The position numbers and the translations under genes were made by a program. This document shows positions 25,402 to 33,774 of a stretch of 64,000 nucleotides of DNA, in pieces (the first letter of the stretch is position 1; each line of letters opens with the position of its first letter). The notes under the pieces were generated by a model. It searched no databases, was not told the origin of the DNA, and was given only the letters and a program-made list of their open reading frames with translations. The stretch is from the NCBI RefSeq assembly GCF_040719265.1, contig NZ_JBFDAH010000007.1:209385-273384 (forward strand), in the 5' to 3' direction. Origin of the DNA: Aliikangiella maris (lineage in GTDB: Bacteria > Pseudomonadota > Gammaproteobacteria > Enterobacterales > Kangiellaceae).

Positions 25402-26277
25402 TTATTTATTTCTTAAAGCATTCTTTAAAATACTAAGAACGTTAATTGCAGGAAATAATAGCGCTTTCAATTTGTCTTTTTTATCAAGCTTACCAACAGG
25501 TACGACCGACATTTTGGCTTTAGTACGTAATCTGTTATTCACCGACATTGCGTCAAGCCAAACTTTGCTTTGTTTAGTCCTAAAAATAATTGACATCGAA
25601 ATAGAGACATCTTCAGGACCATTTTTAATATAATGTCCCGCTATAAATGGGATATGAAGCGCCTCCCCGGGGCTGAATTGGAATTTATGAGCGCGGTTAT
25701 CGATACTTTCACTCCAACCAGGTCTTAGCGGACCATAGTCTGCAAAACTTTCTCTAGTTTCAGCAGGAACAACCCCGTCATCAAATTGATCAAACACCGC
25801 GACTTGTTTACTTCCTCTAATTTGAAAAAGAAATGTTGAGTATCTATCGATATGAAAGGGAGTAAATGCATTAGGTGAAGCAATAAATAAAAATAACATG
25901 GGTTCTATGGCTTTATTGCCTACACCTTTTTCATTCATCACAATTTCAACATCGTGAATAAGATCCTGATAGAGTTCTTTAAATGACGGGTCAACTTCAG
26001 GACTTCTCACCATAATGTAGGAATCCGACGTGCGTATATTTTCTATAGTTTCCTCAATTGTCAGGCCATTTTTTTGGTCGATATGAGCACGGTCAAAGTT
26101 TGCATTTAAATCATCTAGGCCTTTAGAGTACATCACTTGGCCTTTGGGTAAATTAACCAGCACTTTTGATAAGTTTTCTAATGATAGTGCTGGATGATTT
26201 CTCAGCTTGTGGGAAAATTTGAAAGGCTTTTTATCTAGATTTTGAGGGTCTAGATCAGACTCAATAAACTTGTACAC
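25402..26277 (-). CDS. Cupin/JmjC-like Fe(II)/2-oxoglutarate oxygenase
   Basis: 291 residues, GTG start. The core reads FTPFHIDRYSTFLFQIRGSKQVAVFD, giving the metal ligands H-x-D, and later IAGHYIKNG for the distal His. The HxD...H facial triad and the R-G-x-K-x-V pattern match cupin_8/JmjC-like oxygenases. The bacterial members hydroxylate protein or amino-acid side chains, but the substrate is unknown here. It lies just after the peptide-export locus, on the other strand, so a role in modifying those peptides is possible only as speculation. Confidence 0.7.
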   Translation of the reverse strand: MYKFIESDLDPQNLDKKPFKFSHKLRNHPALSLENLSKVLVNLPKGQVMYSKGLDDLNANFDRAHIDQKNGLTIEETIENIRTSDSYIMVRSPEVDPSFKELYQDLIHDVEIVMNEKGVGNKAIEPMLFLFIASPNAFTPFHIDRYSTFLFQIRGSKQVAVFDQFDDGVVPAETRESFADYGPLRPGWSESIDNRAHKFQFSPGEALHIPFIAGHYIKNGPEDVSISMSIIFRTKQSKVWLDAMSVNNRLRTKAKMSVVPVGKLDKKDKLKALLFPAINVLSILKNALRNK

Positions 26278-26596
26278 AGCTACTCTTCTTGCTCTTTTTA
26301 TTCGTTATTGTATTCAGATTATATATTATATTGTAATTCCAAACTAGCGATAGAAAATACATTATTAAACTCCCCCAATAGGAGAGAAGCTAGATTATTT
26401 GCTATTGATTTTCATAGTTTTTCTTCCATTTGCATGTGAGTTGAGCATATAAATGTGACAATTTGCCACATTCTTTACTCGTGATCGATTCATTAGAATT
26501 GCCACCATCCTCATACTACATAGTATGTAATGAACTTATCATCCACAAAATAGATTTATTTCCGTTACCTTAAAATAGTTAACTATTGGAGATTGT
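26278..26596. other. Divergent intergenic region with palindrome CATACTA-CA-TAGTATG
   Basis: The 319-bp gap holds promoters for the cupin gene (minus) and the mbnP operon (plus). A 7-bp inverted repeat, CATACTA/TAGTATG with a 2-base spacer, lies at 26512-26527, about 70 bp before the mbnP start. It is a plausible dimeric-repressor operator. Nothing else is seen. Confidence 0.5.
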
Positions 26597-27622
26597 ATGT
26601 ATTTACGATGTTTATATACACTGTGTATTTCTTTATTTGTTCTGCAAGGCTGTGGTGGCAATAGCAGTAGTAGCAGCGATAATAATTCAATAGACGATCT
26701 AATTGACACGCCCGTAACATTGTCATTTGCTGCTCGAAGCAATCATTTAGATATTAATTGTAATGATGTTTACACGGGTTTTGGACCTGATGAAGAAGCA
26801 TTTATAGGTATTGGAGATTTACGTTTTTTTGTCAGTAATATTCGTGCATACAATGCCAGCGACGATCTGGTTGCCGTAACTTGGGATAATAATGAATTTC
26901 AATATAACCACGAGTCTGGCTCAGTTGCTTTAATCGACTTTTTAGGTGCTGGTTCAAATTTTTGTGAAACTGTTGCTGAAGCAACAGGCAGAACAAATAC
27001 CGTTATTACCGGTATCAGCAATGGAGAAGTTATTTCTAAAGTGACGTTTGATATTGGTGTACCTCAAGCTTTAATGAAGGCTGTGATTGCTGCTGGCCCG
27101 GTTGAAGATGCTCCCTCTCCATTAAATGAATTGAATTGGTCCTGGGCTGGTGGTTATCGTCATTTTGTTATTAATTTTACAATGATGAATAGCAGTAATT
27201 CCGCAATTATAAATAACAGCTCAATACATATTGGAAGTACTGATTGTGGTGGTGATTTTTCTGCGGGTATTAATGCACTAACCGATCGCGACGAATGTGG
27301 ATACTTAAATACCGCACAGGTATCGCTAGAACAGTTTAACCCAGAATCAAATATCATCGTGTTTGATGTGGCGTCAGCGTTGAGTAATATTCGAGCAACT
27401 GATCTGGTTAGCGATGTATGGCAAGCACATAACGGTGATGAGACTCTTTGTATCGATGAACGGCGCGATGGAGAGTGGTGTGTTACCGGTCAGAACTTTG
27501 GTTTACAGTGCCATTCAGGATTAGCAACCGAAGCCTGTCAGTCCATATTCCCTAACTTTGGCATCGAACTCACTACCGGCGAGTCATCTAGTCAGACAAA
27601 CTCGGTTTTCTATGCTGAATAA
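26597..27622 (+). CDS. MbnP-family copper-binding lipoprotein ('four-Cys metallo-mystery pair' protein)
   Basis: 341 residues, GGAG before the ATG. The lipobox LQGC gives a lipid anchor at C19, followed by a serine-rich linker. The fold motifs of the MbnP family are clear: CNDVYTGFG, IGDLRFFVSNIRAYNASDDLV, VALIDFLGAGSNFC, ISNGEVISKVTFDIGVP, WSWAGGYRHFVINF and HIGSTDCGG. MbnP proteins bind copper after a tryptophan is oxidised to kynurenine by the partner MbnH. W96 (AVTWDN) is one candidate by position, not verified. The MbnH-type gene follows directly. The mature chain has more Cys than the four usual ones in its last 60 residues. Confidence 0.88.
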   Translation: MYLRCLYTLCISLFVLQGCGGNSSSSSDNNSIDDLIDTPVTLSFAARSNHLDINCNDVYTGFGPDEEAFIGIGDLRFFVSNIRAYNASDDLVAVTWDNNEFQYNHESGSVALIDFLGAGSNFCETVAEATGRTNTVITGISNGEVISKVTFDIGVPQALMKAVIAAGPVEDAPSPLNELNWSWAGGYRHFVINFTMMNSSNSAIINNSSIHIGSTDCGGDFSAGINALTDRDECGYLNTAQVSLEQFNPESNIIVFDVASALSNIRATDLVSDVWQAHNGDETLCIDERRDGEWCVTGQNFGLQCHSGLATEACQSIFPNFGIELTTGESSSQTNSVFYAE

Positions 27623-27641
27623 TTACTTTTTGACAGTATCA

Positions 27642-28856
27642 ATGTTGGAAAAATACCAGAAAAAATTTTGCTTAAACCAAATGCAAAATATTCTTAGTAT
27701 TATAGTACTTTGCTCGGTGAGCTACTTAACGGCATGTGATAGCTCATCGGAAACAACGGTTGTCACAAGCAATGAAGAAATCGATTTACGACAGTTGCTA
27801 AAAGTACCAGAGCACTTTGCCATTCCACCTATACCTGATTTCAATGTTCCAACACGTGAAAAAATTGAATTAGGTCGACGATTATTTTATGACACGAAAC
27901 TGTCCGCCAATCAAACACAATCTTGCGCATCCTGTCATAAACAATCGCTAGCTTTTAGTGATGGCAAGGTGACGCCAAAAGGTTCAACAGGTGAGCAGCT
28001 CGTGCGCAATAGTCAAGGATTAGCCAATTCAGCTTATCACCCAACACTAACCTGGGCCAATAAAGTTTTTCTTGAAATAGAAGATCAATTACAAGTACCG
28101 ATAAGAGCAGATGATCCGGTTGAACTTGGTGTGACACCCATTTATGTCGATGAGGTACTAGCAAGATTTAATAACGATAATGTGTATATTGGACTGTTTG
28201 CGAATGCCTTTCCTGAAAGTTCAACTGGTGCAACACTTAATAAAATTATTCAGGCACTAGCCACATTTTGTCGCACATTAATCTCTGGTGATAGTCCTTA
28301 TGATCGTTATTACCAAGGCGATAAAACCGCACTGACCCAGCAGCAGTTACTAGGCTTTCAGCTTTTCAATGGTGAAAAATTTGAATGTTTTCATTGTCAC
28401 GGTGGCATTAACTTTAGTACTTCCTATCGCGATAATAATAGTAATCTAGGTACGCAAACTTATCCCTTTTTTAACAATGGTTTATACAATCTAAATGGTG
28501 ACGGTAGTTACCCAACAGACGATCAAGGTCTTTTTGATCAAACATTTAACCCTAACCACCGTGGTTTTTTTCGACCACCTAGCTTGCGTAATGTCGCACT
28601 CACTGCACCATATATGCACGATGGCAGCATAGCAACATTGCGCGAAGTGATAGATCATTATTTGCGTGGAGGACGATTGATTGAAAACGGTCCTAATGCT
28701 GGTGATGGACGACTTAATCCATTGAAGTCTGGTTTAGTTAGGGGCTTTTCTGCATCTGAAGAAGAGATCGCTGCGGTCATTGCGTTTTTAGAGTCATTGA
28801 CTGATGAGAATTTTGTTAATAACCCCGATTTTTCCAATCCTTTTTCTGAAAAATAA
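27642..28856 (+). CDS. MbnH-family di-heme enzyme (cytochrome c peroxidase-like)
   Basis: 404 residues if the ATG at 27642 is used. The longer frame overlaps mbnP, and 27681 would give a signal without positive charge. The lipobox LTAC anchors it. Two c-type heme sites, CASCH and CFHCH, and the axial methionine region YMHDGS are present, with the conserved LGRRLFYDTKLS of di-heme peroxidases. MbnH uses peroxide and a high-valent di-heme state to convert a tryptophan of MbnP to kynurenine. It follows mbnP by about 20 bp, as expected for the pair. Confidence 0.88.
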   Translation: MLEKYQKKFCLNQMQNILSIIVLCSVSYLTACDSSSETTVVTSNEEIDLRQLLKVPEHFAIPPIPDFNVPTREKIELGRRLFYDTKLSANQTQSCASCHKQSLAFSDGKVTPKGSTGEQLVRNSQGLANSAYHPTLTWANKVFLEIEDQLQVPIRADDPVELGVTPIYVDEVLARFNNDNVYIGLFANAFPESSTGATLNKIIQALATFCRTLISGDSPYDRYYQGDKTALTQQQLLGFQLFNGEKFECFHCHGGINFSTSYRDNNSNLGTQTYPFFNNGLYNLNGDGSYPTDDQGLFDQTFNPNHRGFFRPPSLRNVALTAPYMHDGSIATLREVIDHYLRGGRLIENGPNAGDGRLNPLKSGLVRGFSASEEEIAAVIAFLESLTDENFVNNPDFSNPFSEK

Positions 28857-28857
28857 A

Positions 28858-30060
28858 ATGATTAAAATATTGATATTACTAATTTTGTACAGTTCTTTAT
28901 TTAGTACTGTTGCATTAGCACATTCCAACATAGAGACACAAAAAGCGAACTATCTAATCGCGAGTACCGCTTTAAGCTATCGATCTGATGAGGTTGCTCT
29001 GGAAAATCAAGCTTATCTCATTCCTGGTGCTCTGCTTGGTGGAGAGGCGTTACCATTTAATCAAGGCGCGGGGCTTGATGAGGGACAACTGGCAATGGGG
29101 TATGCGACAGCCGATAATTATTATGTTTCTGCTGTGGTAAACGCACATGAGCATAATGGTAGCCATGAAATTGAACTAGAGAAGTTTTGGCTTACCACTC
29201 GCTATTTACAAACGGATGTTGCAGATTTTTGGTTGGATATTGGTAAGTTATCTACCCAAACAACTAAAAGTGCAAGCTGGCATACTTCACAAGATCGTTT
29301 TGCTGATCCTTCACTGATTAGTGATGTGTTCTGGGGACGCCACTTTAATGATAGCGGAATTCGTTCAGAGTTAAAGTCTGATTATGCTCAACTGGGAATT
29401 GAACTCTGGAATGGTGATGCATGGCCAGCATCAAAAAACGAAGGCGCTTATAGTATTTATATAAAAACCCAACCTACTTGGCTTGGAAAAAATGGTGAAT
29501 TAGGCATATGGGGGATAAAATCTGAAGCAAGTAATCGTTCCGATTTGCGTTACAATCAAGGACATAATCATGGTACGAATATTACTAATATAGCGAGCGA
29601 ATATACTTTTACTGGTAATACCGAAATGATTGGCTCTTATATTTTTGCTTCGCTGACTCTTGCAGATATTCTATTTCTAAGTGAGTTAGAATGGATTCAG
29701 TCGGATAGCACTGGTGTGCTGAGTATTAATAGCCAATCGGCTGTTTATAATAATCAGTATTCTGGTATTCGCTTTTTAATGGGGGCGCAATATAAGTCAC
29801 ATCAGTTTTTTATACAACATGAAGAGTTAACACTTAAAAACCACTTTTATGGCGATATTACAGATAATTTCATTATTGGTGCAAGTTTACTAAATAATGG
29901 ATTTGAACCCAATAGAACAATTTATGCTTGGCAATGGAAAATAACTTCAGACTTAAATATTAAAACAGAATTTATAAATTTACAGCATGAAAAAAATGAT
30001 CAAGAAAATAAATATGTCGTAGTTAGTTTAGTTTGGAATCATGCCTTCGAAGTTTTTTAA
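28858..30060 (+). CDS. Outer-membrane beta-barrel protein linked to MbnP/MbnH
   Basis: 400 residues from the ATG at 28858, right after the mbnH stop (TAAA-ATG). A signal peptide ends near STVALA|HS. The mature protein is made of alternating amphipathic strands and ends in phenylalanine (AFEVF), as outer-membrane barrels do. It is histidine-rich in places (NAHEHNGSHE, NQGHNHGTN), which could bind metal. A porin-like protein next to the MbnP/MbnH pair suggests copper or peptide passage across the outer membrane. The family is not identified beyond that. Confidence 0.65.
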   Translation: MIKILILLILYSSLFSTVALAHSNIETQKANYLIASTALSYRSDEVALENQAYLIPGALLGGEALPFNQGAGLDEGQLAMGYATADNYYVSAVVNAHEHNGSHEIELEKFWLTTRYLQTDVADFWLDIGKLSTQTTKSASWHTSQDRFADPSLISDVFWGRHFNDSGIRSELKSDYAQLGIELWNGDAWPASKNEGAYSIYIKTQPTWLGKNGELGIWGIKSEASNRSDLRYNQGHNHGTNITNIASEYTFTGNTEMIGSYIFASLTLADILFLSELEWIQSDSTGVLSINSQSAVYNNQYSGIRFLMGAQYKSHQFFIQHEELTLKNHFYGDITDNFIIGASLLNNGFEPNRTIYAWQWKITSDLNIKTEFINLQHEKNDQENKYVVVSLVWNHAFEVF

Positions 30061-30163
30061 TACGTATACTTCTTCATTGTACATAATTAAACAATACCAA
30101 CTAATTGATAATTTTTTTAAAGTCCATAAATGGCTGTAGTTGGTTTTCACTTGCCCAAAAGTC

Positions 30164-30189
30164 AAAAAAAACCTGCTGAAAGCAGGTTT
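30164..30189 (-). terminator. Terminator of the minus-strand lipoprotein gene
   Basis: The 9-bp stem AAACCTGCT/AGCAGGTTT with the loop GAA is followed, on the minus strand, by a run of T. It also lies downstream of the plus-strand barrel gene and could serve both. Confidence 0.75.
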
Positions 30190-30226
30190 AATAAATTTAA
30201 TAAAAAAATCTTATTTGGCTGATAAA

Positions 30227-32242
30227 TTATTGGATAGTTGGAAATGACCACAGGTTAGTTTTAGAACCCGATATATGCTCAGTACTGATTAGTAATAGTC
30301 TGGTTCCATCACCTGAAATAATCATACCTTTATCACCGCGTAATAATGAACGGTAAGTGCCAATTGAATAGTTTTTCAAAAACACACCGTTAGCATCGTA
30401 AACATAGACCGTTTCTTCACCATAATAATTGTCTCTGCCACCGTAAAGTACACCATTGTCGTCAACTTCAACCGATGAAGGATAGGCCCCTCCGGGCAGA
30501 TCTGTTTCAAATGCCAAACCATTCACTGCGTCATAGGAATACTTGGCAAACTGATAGTGTCCACCTGAAGCGGTATAAATAGAAGAACCATCTTGATTGC
30601 TCGCAATATCCTGACCATTTGAAATTGGCGCACTAATTTTATCAGTTTGCTCAATTTGAATAGCTGAATCTGAGTAGTCATAATCAAGCTCAAATCGATA
30701 CAGGCTACTGCCCGATAAGCCAAACTCGGCGCCATATAATACTTTTTGATTACGGTTTACTGCCATGCCAGGAGAATATGTCAGACCACCAAATGACTGC
30801 TCATTAGTCAAAGTTTCTCCAGAAGACAAATCAATAATCATGCCTCCCTCTTCTATTAATAAAAGCGATTTACCATTTGGATAGATCGATTTAAGTCGAC
30901 TTGGATTTATGAAGTTGGAAGAAAAGTCAACTTTGTTATAGCTAAAGTCAGTTAAATCAAATTGATAAATTGATCGAACTTGATCACTATGAGCAATAAG
31001 TTTTTCACCGCGAGCATCAACAACTAACCCAGAAAAAGATTCATTTAAAACCGTCGGGAATGGATTATCCACAACGCCAGTGTGAATATTAATTCGATTT
31101 AACTTCTCAGTCGTTTTATCATACACGTAAAGATATGGTCGAATAATATCTTTTGCCATGGCCACATGGGTACCATAATTATCGTTTTCGTTATTAATTA
31201 ACGCGATATTTCCCTCTTGAGAAGGTTCATCAGACACATAAAGCCCAACATTGATGTAGTCACTGTAAGATTTCTCATCAACTTTAGAATTAATTGTTAA
31301 TTGGCCAACATAAATACCACTAGCAAGTCCTTGATCGCTAGCGGTAATCTGTATTTGATTAGCAGCAATAAAACTGGCAGTTAGCCAGTCGCTATCGGAA
31401 TTGATACTGTTAACTGCGGTAGAAACATTAGCATTATCATAAATTTCAACTTGTGAGGTCAGCTTTTTAATGGTTGGATTGGCAATTAGGGCAATACCAC
31501 GTCGACTTGCGTATATTTTTCTCGGACGAATCTTTAAAGAAATCGGAATAGAAATATTACTTGCGGTATTGATGCCATTAATGATTATCTCTCCAGTATT
31601 AATGCCACTTAACTCAGAAAAGTTGGTTATTGAAACTTGCAACTCACTGTTACCATTACCTTCAGTTTGAGAAATTGTTATCCAGTCTTGATTACTTTCA
31701 GCGGTCCAGCGAGTACTTTGGTCATACATATTTAATTGAATCACTTGTGGTTCAATTGCCATTTGCTGGTATTCTTTTACTGCAAAATTCAGTGACTCAG
31801 TATTCGTAATTAATTGATCTTTTATCACCAAACTAACAGATAAATCTTTGGTGACATAATCACTAGCGTCTGCTTTACCAGTAATGAAACGTAATACGGT
31901 TTGATAGTTGCCAGGCGCTAGAAAAGAGGCATCAACATCTATTCTAAATTCGGCAGAAGTGGTTGTTTGTTTCATTGTGGCGACTGACAGCCAGTTGGGT
32001 AAAGTCGTATCAGGTGGCGTACCAACAATCACGCCATCGCCGACAAATTTTACAGTGACCGATTGACTTAAGTATTCTTGCGACAGATAGACCGTTTCAA
32101 ATTTCAATGCAGTTTTGTCGAGTGTCAATGAATAAGAAGACCCGCCTCCACCGCCTCCACCGCCGCAGGCAAGCAAAAGGCTTAAAGCACTACAAACCAG
32201 TACGTATGTAACAAATAATTTTAATTGAGAACCCAAATTCAT
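30227..32242 (-). CDS. Large lipoprotein with BACON-like domains and a beta-propeller
   Basis: 671 residues. The lipobox LLAC is followed by eight glycines (CGGGGGGGG), a flexible tether often found in marine gammaproteobacterial lipoproteins. Three Ig/BACON-type modules cover about residues 37-330 (each with W-L/I-T-x-S patterns such as NWLSV, DWITISQ, DWLTA). A C-terminal part of repeated blades follows (YLYVYDKTTEKLNRINIHTG, TYTASGGHY-like, VYVYDANGVFLKNYSIG). It is surface or periplasm exposed and probably binds carbohydrate or protein. No catalytic motif is seen. Confidence 0.65.
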   Translation of the reverse strand: MNLGSQLKLFVTYVLVCSALSLLLACGGGGGGGGSSYSLTLDKTALKFETVYLSQEYLSQSVTVKFVGDGVIVGTPPDTTLPNWLSVATMKQTTTSAEFRIDVDASFLAPGNYQTVLRFITGKADASDYVTKDLSVSLVIKDQLITNTESLNFAVKEYQQMAIEPQVIQLNMYDQSTRWTAESNQDWITISQTEGNGNSELQVSITNFSELSGINTGEIIINGINTASNISIPISLKIRPRKIYASRRGIALIANPTIKKLTSQVEIYDNANVSTAVNSINSDSDWLTASFIAANQIQITASDQGLASGIYVGQLTINSKVDEKSYSDYINVGLYVSDEPSQEGNIALINNENDNYGTHVAMAKDIIRPYLYVYDKTTEKLNRINIHTGVVDNPFPTVLNESFSGLVVDARGEKLIAHSDQVRSIYQFDLTDFSYNKVDFSSNFINPSRLKSIYPNGKSLLLIEEGGMIIDLSSGETLTNEQSFGGLTYSPGMAVNRNQKVLYGAEFGLSGSSLYRFELDYDYSDSAIQIEQTDKISAPISNGQDIASNQDGSSIYTASGGHYQFAKYSYDAVNGLAFETDLPGGAYPSSVEVDDNGVLYGGRDNYYGEETVYVYDANGVFLKNYSIGTYRSLLRGDKGMIISGDGTRLLLISTEHISGSKTNLWSFPTIQ

Positions 32243-32675
32243 ATTAAACCCATAATTTAAAATAAAAGCGAAGACTTTCAGCCCCTCTGCCCTTTTGCAG
32301 TTTTTGCTAAATAGCGTTTGTTATATCTATTGTTTTTTATAAATAATTGTTTTTTGTCAATAATTGCTGTCTAAAAATTCGACGGCATATCGTATAACAT
32401 ATTTGAGATATTTCCAATAGTCTATTAGTACGAACCATTACTTTCAGCTAACCTCGCAAAGTTCAATCCCTTTATGTATGTCCACGTCTGTTATTTCATT
32501 TAGTTCAATTATTAAATCATATTTGCTATTTTTTTATTCAAATAAATTACGGTTCATCGTCTAAAATCCCCCTAAACATTGGAACAATATTGTTACTTTC
32601 GAGGTTTACTAAAATTTAACATTGTAAATAAGCGGTTAAAAATCAACTGCACGGATAAAATTATTTATAGCTTAA
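32243..32675. other. Gene-free stretch between lipoprotein and truncated rtcB
   Basis: AT-rich and unremarkable. I searched the minus strand for the missing C-terminal half of RtcB and did not find it in any frame. Confidence 0.5.
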
Positions 32676-33314
32676 TTAAACGTTTTTAAAATCAAGCTCA
32701 TTAAAGTCTAATCCTTTGAAAACTCTAACAGCTCCGTCATGATTAAATTGCTCAATATGTTTTCTAAGAATTGATTCGCCAAAACCTCTTGAACCACTAT
32801 AAACCAGTAAAATTAAAGCATTGCGATTGATTGCAAGATTATTAAAAGCAATTTCATCCAACACTTTATCCACTTGTTGTAATTCTGCAAAATGATTTCC
32901 GCCACCAATGGTACCCAATGCTTGTTCAAACCCAGATTTTTGTAGCCGCTTAGCGGCTAATTGGGCATTGACATAGCCACACCATTTATCATCTATCGCA
33001 CCATCAATATTAATCAATCGTTTTTCAAACTTATCCAGGTTGATTTTTCTCAGTGCAAGATCGGTACTCCATAAAGACATACCACAGCCAATATCATTAC
33101 CCACTAATGCCGGATAAATTTTATTTTTTGATAAAAATGCAGCGCCGATCGGATAACCCCGTCCCGGATGAAGATCGGGCATACCAACGGCTTTAATGAT
33201 ACCTTGTAAGTTTGCAGTTTTTTCTAATTGTTGGATCGCTTTACCTTCGATCCAAGTATCTAAATCTGTAACTAAACTGACAGATTCAGACAAATTTTGA
33301 ATATAATTACCCAT
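32676..33314 (-). pseudogene. C-terminally truncated RtcB-family RNA ligase (RtcB2-like)
   Basis: 212 residues only; RtcB proteins are about 370-480. The N-terminal half is intact: VGMPDLHPGRGYPIG, the metal ligand Cys in VGNDIGCGMS, GTIGGGNHFAELQ and YSGSRGFGE. The chain stops after DGAVRVFKGLDF, where the short RtcB2 type (partner of release factor PrfH) would continue. The C-terminal histidine that carries GMP is therefore missing and ligation should be impossible. AGGGA precedes the ATG. No prfH gene is seen nearby. A residual RNA-binding role cannot be excluded. Confidence 0.75.
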
Positions 33315-33774
33315 TATCCAATTCCCTAAGAATCAGTTTTAAAATAAAGTTATTTGAATTGGCGGGTTTTAATCTACAGACAGTCAACTATCTAAATTAA
33401 GCTACTCTAACTTGGCGTTTACGCAAAGCAAAATAAGGAAAAATAATTGAATAGAAATGTTTCGTCACATTTATCGATTGATTCTAAATGTAACAATTAC
33501 AGAGAATATAACCCGCAAAAGATATTAATTGTATTCATGAAAACCTCCTTTGCAGTTAAATGATGGGTGACAATAAGACAAGAGAGGCGCAGTTTAATGT
33601 GAAATAAAAATAAAGACAACCATTTTTTAATTTTTTATACTCTTTTAATCTCGACCTTAAAAAGCTTAATTTCTATTTTTTCAGACCAACGCTTATTTCA
33701 ACACTTACTCATACTAATTAACTTAAGGTACTTCTTTTTATGTTGTCATTATTTTGTCATAAAATTTTTTGTTG
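33315..33774. other. Gene-poor stretch with a 13-codon frame behind a perfect ribosome site
   Basis: On the minus strand AAAGGAGG is followed 5 bases later by ATG at 33538 and 13 codons (MNTINIFCGLYSL), stop at 33497. It lies about 180 bp upstream of the rtcB remnant. This might be a leader peptide or chance. Nothing else is visible. Confidence 0.35.
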
